This document shows positions 57,059-64,000 of a stretch of 64,000 bases of DNA, one piece after another. The notes under the pieces are model-generated. The model ran no database searches. It was not told the origin of the DNA and was given only the letters and a program-made list of their open reading frames with translations. A program made the translations under genes and the position numbers. Numbering within the stretch: position 1 is the first letter of the stretch; the number at the start of each line of letters is the position of its first letter. Source of the stretch: Tulasnella sp. 424 (lineage: Eukaryota; Basidiomycota; Agaricomycetes; Cantharellales; Tulasnellaceae); assembly GCA_019633425.1 (NCBI GenBank), contig WSUB01000064.1, forward strand, positions 62,001 to 126,000. The letters are read 5' to 3'.

Positions 57059-59254
57059 TCAAACCCTCACGTCTTGGAACGAACTGGCATCTAAAGGGCA
57101 AGGGTCGACTGAGCGTATCTCAAAATCAGCTTCAAAGGCAAAAGCAAAGAGTACCGAAGAGCGCAGGCACTCACTTGAGATTTTCAAATGAAAAGCAGTC
57201 CACGTCCTCTCCAGATGCTGTGGGGTCTTCTTTGCTGCCAACCAACTGATACGCCCAAAGAATTGATGCGGCCATAATCCAAACCTGCTGGAATGCAAGG
57301 TCCTTCCCCGGACAAATGCGGCGACCAAACCCAAAGAAATATTCTCTGGGGTCGAGCTCGGGGGGATGCTTAAGATACCTCTCGGGGTCGAATAAACGTG
57401 GATTCGGGTAGTATTTCGAGTCTCGTGATAATCCCCTATCGAAGGATCTAGGATTAGGATATGCGCTACGTAGCTCATTGACCTATCTATGGAGAAACAT
57501 ATTGCTCACCAGAGATTAACTAGGACTGATGTCCCTTGGGGGATGAAATAACCAGTGTAGGTATCGTCGTTTCTTGCAGCATGGGGTACACCTGAACGGC
57601 GTCAATATCTCTGATAGAAGAAAGAACTTCTAATTATAACTGCAGCCCAACTTACCAGATGGTACTACTGGGTTCCATCTCAGTGTTTCGAGTACCACTG
57701 CATGAAGGTACGGCAAGTTTGGCTGGTCTTCGAATGTCGGAAAGCGTCCTGGGCCGACAACGCTGTCAATCTCGTCCTGTGCCCTCCTCTGAACTGAAGG
57801 AAACAGAGTCATTGCACGGGTAAACGACTCTATCGTGGTTTGTATCTAGAGCGAAGGCCGAATTAAAGCTTCTGGACGCGGAATGGAGGAGATTAGGGAT
57901 CGCTTACCGTCTCGACTCCCGCTGTATTGAACATAATAAGATGTTTTAGTTGCGACTACAAATCAGAAGAATATCGTGGATAAGGCGGCTGAAATACTTG
58001 CCTAGGAAGAGCGAAAGCCCGCTACGAGTGATCACCATCTCATCTTCCATCTGTTGTTGGACATCCATCCCCTCTTCGTATTTTTCCTGGAATTCTTGTA
58101 ATTTCTTGAACATAAACGAGGGTCTTACTTCTGGGTCATCCGAAAGCTTGATTGTGTAAAAAGGAATTAGCACGAGTCTCAATCAGCGACTGTACCTTAA
58201 CCTCTTACCATGCTTCCTTTAGCAGATTTAGACACGACGTGCTCCAGATCGCTGATTTCTTGTTTCCACCGAGCGGCATCGCGCTTGAACTTCATGCCGG
58301 GAAGCCATGCGGGGAGGTATTGTACTGTTGATAAACGTGTTACAAATACGATGAACAGGACTAGGAGGCAGCCATGCAACTCACAGGCTGGGAATAGGTC
58401 GACAACATATCCTTGCAGACCTTGCGCAATAAATTCCAGGATATGAGCGTTTATTTGGATGTAATCTAGGCCCTGTTCGTCTTCAAGTCTCCCGTAAGTC
58501 AATTTGATGTTGGTCTCCGCTACAATCCTGTCGGGGTTAGAGTTCAGCTCAGAGACACGCTCTCACACGGCAATGTTCTGGAGGCACCTGTTTATCTCGG
58601 TTAGGAAGTTTTCCGGACGGACGAAGCACCGTTCAAGATACTCCCGTGCTTTAACTTCCAATAGAGGGGAGTAGTCTCGTTTGATCACTGATGCAGACAG
58701 GGGCACCTTTAAATGAGCACGCTGCTTTCTCCACGTCTCATTATATGCACTAAACGCGAGATAATTGCCCAGGTCTACGTCCAAGGGCTCAATAATCGAA
58801 TGCCAGCTAACCATGTAAAGCGCTCACCAAGGAGCTCCCTCAACATGACGAATCTGGGTCTGTCAATGAAGACCAAGGCTCGCTTTTCCAGCAATTCTTT
58901 TGCCGCTTCGAAGGAGTTTATAATCAAGAGATTTTGACCCGGAATCGTTAGCCAGGTCAGAGGTCCGTACTCCTCCCCAAATCTAGTCCAAGTTATGGGA
59001 AATTTGGACCGCGGCATGTGAAGGATATCTGAAATCAACAACGGGCAGTGATTAGACGAGATGTCACTGTTTCAGGGTGTGAGGAGCAGGGTTAGCATAC
59101 TTACTTCCGATGATTGGGAGAGGACGCGGGCCAGGCGGATAAGGTAGGGGCTGTCCGGATATTCCCCGCCGATGGAACCATAGGAGGACAAGAAGGGTAA
59201 CAGACCCAAATATCACATGTACCGGCGAGAGCAAGGCAGGGACAGAGAAAGACA
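57059..59254 (-). CDS. Cytochrome P450 (copy D), apparently intact
   Basis: Complete fungal P450. Start at 59254 with the membrane anchor VPALLSPVHVIFGSVTLLVL, then PYPPGPRPLPIIG, PRSKFPITWTRFGEEYGPLT, KQRAHLKVPL, IKLTYGRLEDEQGLDY, LPAWLPGMKFKRDAARWKQE, an I-helix AGVET, the K-helix ETLRW, FDPERYL, the heme loop FGFGRRICPGKD and an end DPCPLDASSFQDVRV at 57059. Exon order and phases equal those of copies A-C, but the sequence is clearly more distant, and the intron after the K-helix has a normal GTAAGT donor. Substrate unknown. It lies 48 kb from the A-C array, so it is a separate older family member. Confidence 0.8.
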
Positions 59255-59290
59255 TTGTGTGGAGCTCATAGATCCAAGAGCGTCGGGACC

Positions 59291-59298
59291 TTTTATAC
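59291..59298 (-). promoter_or_regulatory. TATA box of P450 copy D
   Basis: TTGTATAAAA on the minus strand about 40 bases upstream of the start at 59254. Confidence 0.5.
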
Positions 59299-59562
59299 AA
59301 GATTTTGCGTGTGGTCACTGAGTTCTTATGTAATTTCTGAGTGGGGACGAATCGTGCGAGGATTTTTCCAAATCGGGAGCGAAGCTGCGGTTCAACACGC
59401 TCGGAAACGACTGGTATTAATATTAACCAGGGTTCCTAACGCTGCTTGGTCCTCGACATCTGATTGATAACAGATAACCAACCCTGACGGAACATCCATA
59501 TGACCGAATTCGATTGCGATACGAGCTTTCCCCCGTATTCGTGAACGTATCCAGTCCTCAGG

Positions 59563-60222
59563 ATGGCCTTGTGCTCACCGAGGCACTCTATCCCGAGCAC
59601 CAGTCGTCTCGAACCTCATAGCATTATACCAGTCATATTCAATCCTTACTCGGAGCAACGGGTACCCCCAATCAGCTTTGACCGTGATAAACTGGTCAGA
59701 ATCTCGAGAGCGTTCGGAAGCGAACGAGGTTCTCCTCGGAGACGGTATTCGGAGCTCGCTGATTGGCTGGAAAGGCCGATTCGACCCTCGAAACCCCTTC
59801 CAGACCCTGTCGAGCGGGAGCACCCCCAAAAATCCCTGTTCGAGAACACAGAACTCACAGCAACTCCAGACAAACCTGAGCGAAAAGCACCGGCCATTGT
59901 AAAGAACCAACCTGGACATGAAAATCACCGTGTTCATTGCAAAGGGGTGCTGCAAAGTGAGGTTAATCTTTGGTCTGATTGGGAAGCTACCGTTGCGCCA
60001 GACGCATTCCGCACGATGCTCCCAACAGGAAGTTTGACGCTTCGTATCACCGCCCTTCCTATTACTTATACCCATGAACACCTCTCCGCCGCCGGCTCCT
60101 CGATGGTCAAGCCGAGTGCGAAGGATTGGTCTCGTAAGCTCAGTCGACAGCACCCGTCAGGCCGTCCATTTGGTTCGGTCCAGGTTCTAATTTTATCGCC
60201 AGAACCCGAAAGTGAAGCCTAG
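59563..60222 (+). CDS. Orphan open reading frame, 219 codons
   Basis: An intronless frame from ATG at 59563 to TAG, longer than expected by chance for this composition. The protein is rich in Pro, Arg and Ser and shows no signal peptide, helix or domain that I know. An antisense frame of 192 codons (59575-60153) overlaps it, which weakens the case. It could be an orphan gene or degenerate flank of the P450 duplicate. Confidence 0.25.
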   Translation: MALCSPRHSIPSTSRLEPHSIIPVIFNPYSEQRVPPISFDRDKLVRISRAFGSERGSPRRRYSELADWLERPIRPSKPLPDPVEREHPQKSLFENTELTATPDKPERKAPAIVKNQPGHENHRVHCKGVLQSEVNLWSDWEATVAPDAFRTMLPTGSLTLRITALPITYTHEHLSAAGSSMVKPSAKDWSRKLSRQHPSGRPFGSVQVLILSPEPESEA

Positions 60223-60439
60223 ACGGTGGAAAGGCAAGGGTGATGCTGAACGCAGGGTCGCAGACCCATAAGCGGTTGCTAACGAGTCGGTCATTGTTGA
60301 TAGCCTTTCACATACAAGTTGTAAAATGAACGATCAAGTCGGCGCGTTTGCCTCTATACAGGAAATATTTCTCGTACTGTTCACCATCTTTATTACGTAG
60401 ACCTATACAAAATCCTAACGAGCGTGGCAGCCCAAGTCC

Positions 60440-60960
60440 TTGTATTTCTCGCGGTCACCTGGGCCCAAGGTTTCGCACCCTATCACGGGATATCGGCCTA
60501 TTCCGTGAAACCAAAGCTGGGCGGTGGAAAGCCCCAATTTATCCTTCAAACCTTCACGCCTTGGACCAAACCGGCATTTAAAGGCCAGGGTCTACTAAGA
60601 GTGTCTCCAAAATGCTCCAACCCCAGAGACAGTAGGTCGCAAAGTGTACAGCTACTTACCTGGGATTGTTAAACGTGAACCAGTTCACATCCTCTCCCAA
60701 TGACGTGGGCCTTCCTCATGCACTGCCAACCAACTGCATGCAACTGATACGCCCAAAGAACCGTTGCAGCCGTAATCCAAACCTGCTGGAATTCAAGGTC
60801 CTTCTCCGGGCAAATGCGACGATTGAATCCAAAGACGTACCCTCTGGAGGCTGCGTAAGATGCCGCTCGGGGTCGAATTCTGATGGATTCGTGTAGTATT
60901 TCGGGTTGCGCGTTAAACGCGCGCAGGGCAAGTCCCTGCAAGCCTTCGCCTCGTGGCAAA
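60440..60960 (-). pseudogene. P450 3'-end relic
   Basis: Matches the last exons of P450 D: RNPKYYTNPSEFDPERHL, then YVFGFNRRICPEKDLEFQQV and ILWAYQL-like TVLWAYQLHA. The heme-loop glycines are replaced (FGFNRRICPE), bases are missing between PPEG and YVFGF so the frame shifts, and no upstream exons exist. Flank sequence near 60510-60590 also matches 57030-57110. It is a 5'-truncated, dead duplicate ending just before the kinase gene. Confidence 0.75.
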
Positions 60961-61095
60961 CTGCGTCCGGGCGCCTCTTAAGACTCACTGATTCACCTCT
61001 TCTTTTCTTGCTTCCCTCCGGCCTTCCAGGTTCTGCGCACTCATAGCTGACCATCAACACACAGTCTCACTCATCCCCTCTCCACTAAGCACTTA

Positions 61096-63932
61096 ATGGA
61101 AGACGAAATGGACTCTGCCGGCAATCCTCGTTCGACCGGATCCGACCCAAGTGATTCTCGCGGTGGATTCAAGCTGAGCGCCAAGTTGGTGCGTCGCGTC
61201 CGATTTCGAGATTTAATCCGAACAACTCACCGAAGAATTCGCTCTTAGAGGGCGAGAATGAAAAAGCTCGAGAAATGGCGAATTCGTCCGTCCTCGATCA
61301 GATATCTCAAAGACGTCCCCGAAGTCCATGGAGGGCATGCGACAGTATCAAAGGCCATTGCTGTTGACAACCTTCGGTGGAGCAAGTCCGACATCCCGAG
61401 GGAAGTTCTGCAGTTCCGCCGTCAATCCCCGGAATCCGATGACTATATTCGAGGGGCTGCGGACCACCGGCGAGACGCCGAAGGGGAGTTTGGTGATGAA
61501 GGAAAAGATGATGAGAAGGAGCACAGATCGGATAGTAGCAGTCCTTGGCGGGGAGATGTCAGTCGTGATCGATCTCTCTGCTCCTTTAGAGTAGCCGTTC
61601 AGCTAGATTTGAACCCCGATTTGAAAGTTCGCAGCAATAAAGAAATCAAGGATAGGAGATAATAAAGATCTAGAGCGAGTACTGGGAGTAAGCATCCTCC
61701 GTTTAGCTCCGTAAAGGCTTTATTGGGAGCTAAACTCTTACAGTTGGCACTCAGGGAAACGGAATTCCTCGTCGAACTTTCTCATCCAAACGTCGTGGAG
61801 CTCAAAGGGTTCGTCGAAGACCTATCCAAGAATATAATTTGGCTGGTATTCTCCTGGGCGGACAATGGAAATTTGAAGGACTTTGTCGCATCACGAGATT
61901 GGGAAATTCCAGAGCGGATTTCGTTGGTAAGACCAAAAGACTCCTTGTTGAACCGACGCTGAGAATCTGTACCCTAGATCAACGACGTTGCAGAAGGGTT
62001 GGAATACCTTCATACCCGAAAGCCACCCATATGCCACGGTGACCTCAAGTCGGTAAGCTCCAGACGTGCGGTGATAATACGTTTGACAAGCTTAGTCCTG
62101 AACCATGCAGTTCAATGTATTGGTAAACTGGAATTGCCGTGCAGTAATCACCGACTTTGGCTCTGCTCGTCGCCTTACCGAACATGATCTCAACAGACAA
62201 CCGGGGCTGGTCCAAAACCAACAGCAGCCGGTCCATGCAAAGTTCTGCACCCTCAGCAAAACGATAACCCTTACGGGAAATATATTCACACTTCGCTGGG
62301 CTGCTCCAGAGCTGCTGAATGAGGACCACATAAGCATCTGGAGTGATATATGGGCATTGGGATGGATAGCTTATGAGGTAAACGTCTAAATTCGAATTCA
62401 GCGGGTATCTGAGGCTGACAAAGTCACCCTGAACAAGGTTCTGACCAATTCCATCCCGTTTCAAGATGTCCCGGCGGACGCTGTTGTTGTCGAACGCGTC
62501 ATCAGAGGAGATCTTCCATCCATTAATGAGCATGCTCGCGTGTCATTGTTTGAGAACCTTTGCTCCCTCATGACGATGTGTTGGAACACCAACCCTAGTG
62601 AAAGACCGATGGCTAAAGACTATCTACATACCGTCAGTAAGATGGTGGGTGACTTGGGTTTATAGTTCGTGAAACGCAATTGACCTGGTTATGATATAGC
62701 CGATGCTTGTTCCGGAAAATCCATGCTGGCCATATTTCCCGTTTTCCGGGCCATCCTCTTCTGAAGTTCTGATGAAGCGAGGACGGCGAGGGCAGAAGTC
62801 CGGTGACTCTGTGATGGCGTTTGCATGCTTCACTGAGGCTCATCGGATTTGTACCAAGACAGGTGATAGGCCAGGCAAAGCCGACGCGCTTAACTGTCTC
62901 GCTGAGCTGCATCTGAATCGAGAGGAGTACAGCGAGGCCATCGAGCTCTACTCGGAGGCCCTGCAAATCCATACCGATATCGGCAACATGACAGGCAGAG
63001 CCTCCGCTCTGTGGGGCCTCGCCGAGGTGCATCGGCTTCAAAACGAGTACAGCGACGCCATTGTGCTCTACTCCCAGGTCCTGCAAATTCGTACCGACAT
63101 CGGTGACAGGCAGGGCAGAGCCTTCGCTCTGTGGGGTATCGTTTTCGTGCATCGGCTTCTAAACGAGTCCAGCGAGGCTATTGCGGTCTACTCCGAGGTC
63201 CTACAAGTTCGCATCGACATCGGCGACGGAAAATGCAGAGCCGACATTCTAAGCGGCCTTGCCGACGCTCTTTGGGGCCTCGCCGAGGTGTGTCGGCTTC
63301 GAAGCGAGTACAGCGAGGCCATCGGGCTCTACGTGGAGGTCCTGCAAATCCGTACCGACATCGACGACAGAAAAGGTAGAGCCGACGCTCTGTGGCGACT
63401 CGCTGACGCGCATCGGCTTCTAAACGAGTACAGTGAAGCCGTCGCACTCTACTCCGAGGCCCTGCGGATCTATACCGACATCGGCAATACGCACGGCAGA
63501 GCTGAATCTCTATGGGGTCTGGCTGAGGTGCACCGGCTTCGAAACGAGTACAGCGAAGCTATCAAGCTCTACTCCGAGGACCTGCAAATCCGTACCGACA
63601 TCGACGACAGACAAGGCAGAGCCGACGCTCTGTGGGGTCTCGCTGACGTGCATCGGCTTCGAAACCAGTACAGCGAGGCCATCGTGCTCTACTTGGAGGC
63701 CCTTCAAATCCGTACCGACATCGGCGACAGGCAAGGTCGAGCCAACGCTCTATGGGGTCTTGCTGAGGTGCATCGGCTTCAAAACGAACACAGGGAGGCC
63801 ATCGCGCTCTACTTGGAAGCCCTCCAAATACATACCGATATCGGTGACAGAACAGGTAGAGCTGACATTCTGAGGGGTCTTGCTCTCACCAAGCCCCTCA
63901 AGAGTGAACAGGATCTTATATTGTTTTACTAG
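61096..63932 (+). CDS. Protein kinase with TPR repeat array (probable fusion)
   Basis: The predicted N-terminus starts MEDEMDSAGNPRSTGSD. Kinase parts are spread over short exons: a glycine-loop-like VHGGHATVSKA, the AAIKK lysine (codon 61640-61642), ELSHPNVVELKGF, LVFSWADNGNLKDFV, the catalytic loop HGDLKS-FNVLVNW, DFGSAR, RWAAPELL, DIWALGWIAYE and CWNTNPSERPMAKDY. All residues needed for phosphotransfer are visible; HGDLK replaces HRDLK, as in many fungal kinases. A 56-base intron (GTGGGT to ATAG, ending at 62699) leads in frame into PMLVPENPCWPYF and then nine TPR units to the end at 63932. An alternative donor four bases upstream (GTAAGA) would end the kinase near 62764 instead, so the fusion is probable, not proven. 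The layout suggests a signalling or recognition protein. Confidence 0.7.
62925..63905 (+). repeat. Tandem TPR-coding repeats, 120-bp unit
   Basis: Units start at about 62925, 63045, 63165, 63306, 63426, 63546, 63666 and 63786, so spacing is 120 bases except one unit of 141. The core protein pattern is ALWGLAEVHRLRNEYSEAI followed by LYSEALQIRTDIGDRQGRAD. High similarity at the DNA level points to recent unit exchange or amplification. Confidence 0.85.
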
Positions 63933-64000
63933 AAAATCGATGTATTTTCTGCAATTTACCAATGCCTCACGTCCTGTCGGTCATTTATTAGTTTGAGTAC

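Noticed and set aside
59575..60153. Antisense 192-codon open frame
   Set aside because: It mirrors the plus-strand frame at 59563-60222 and shows no domain; at most one of the two can be a gene.

Overview
The window looks like a piece of a basidiomycete (Agaricomycetes-type) nuclear genome. The genes are split by many short introns (about 50-70 bp), promoters are pyrimidine-rich, and several families are typical of mushroom-forming fungi: tandem cytochrome P450s, a DUF6533-type seven-helix membrane protein, small four-helix MARVEL-like proteins and kinase/TPR repeats. No rRNA, tRNA, CRISPR array or intact transposon was found.

Layout. 1-9.7 kb: a tandem array of minus-strand P450 genes: one running off the window edge, one pseudogene and one apparently intact. 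They are separated by plus-strand P450 relics and repeated flanks. 11-16 kb: three tandem plus-strand MARVEL-like genes. 19.9-26.1 kb: a large glutamine-rich SNF5-type SWI/SNF subunit with a C-terminal GATA-like zinc finger. 26.8-29.8 kb: a multi-exon F-box/LRR-like gene. 30.3-34.4 kb: two more MARVEL-like genes, minus strand, in a duplicated block; one block carries a 175-bp Tc1/mariner-type MITE. 34.1-44.3 kb: a tandem duplication of about 5.1 kb. Each copy holds a pepsin-type aspartic protease, and the inner junction leaves a 5'-truncated copy of an unknown gene whose full version is at 43.7-44.7 kb. 47.7-53.0 kb: two conserved housekeeping genes transcribed divergently, the SPOUT arginine methyltransferase SFM1 and the autophagy kinase ATG1. 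54.2-56.0 kb: the DUF6533 membrane protein. 57.1-61.0 kb: a fourth P450, apparently intact, plus a decayed P450 3' end. 61.1-63.9 kb: a protein kinase followed by, and probably fused to, an array of near-identical 40-residue TPR repeats.

The conserved single-copy genes (SNF5, SFM1, ATG1) sit between accessory blocks that expand by local tandem duplication and then decay. The P450 array, the MARVEL family and the protease block show frameshift, stop loss, truncation, changed active-site-flap residues and MITE insertion in one copy only. The most intriguing locus is the kinase-TPR gene at the right end: a kinase with its catalytic motifs present, next to a homogenised repeat array, resembling the layout of NLR-like recognition proteins. 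Exon boundaries were read by eye from splice signals and reading-frame continuity. No alignment or search was run, so identities between copies are qualitative.
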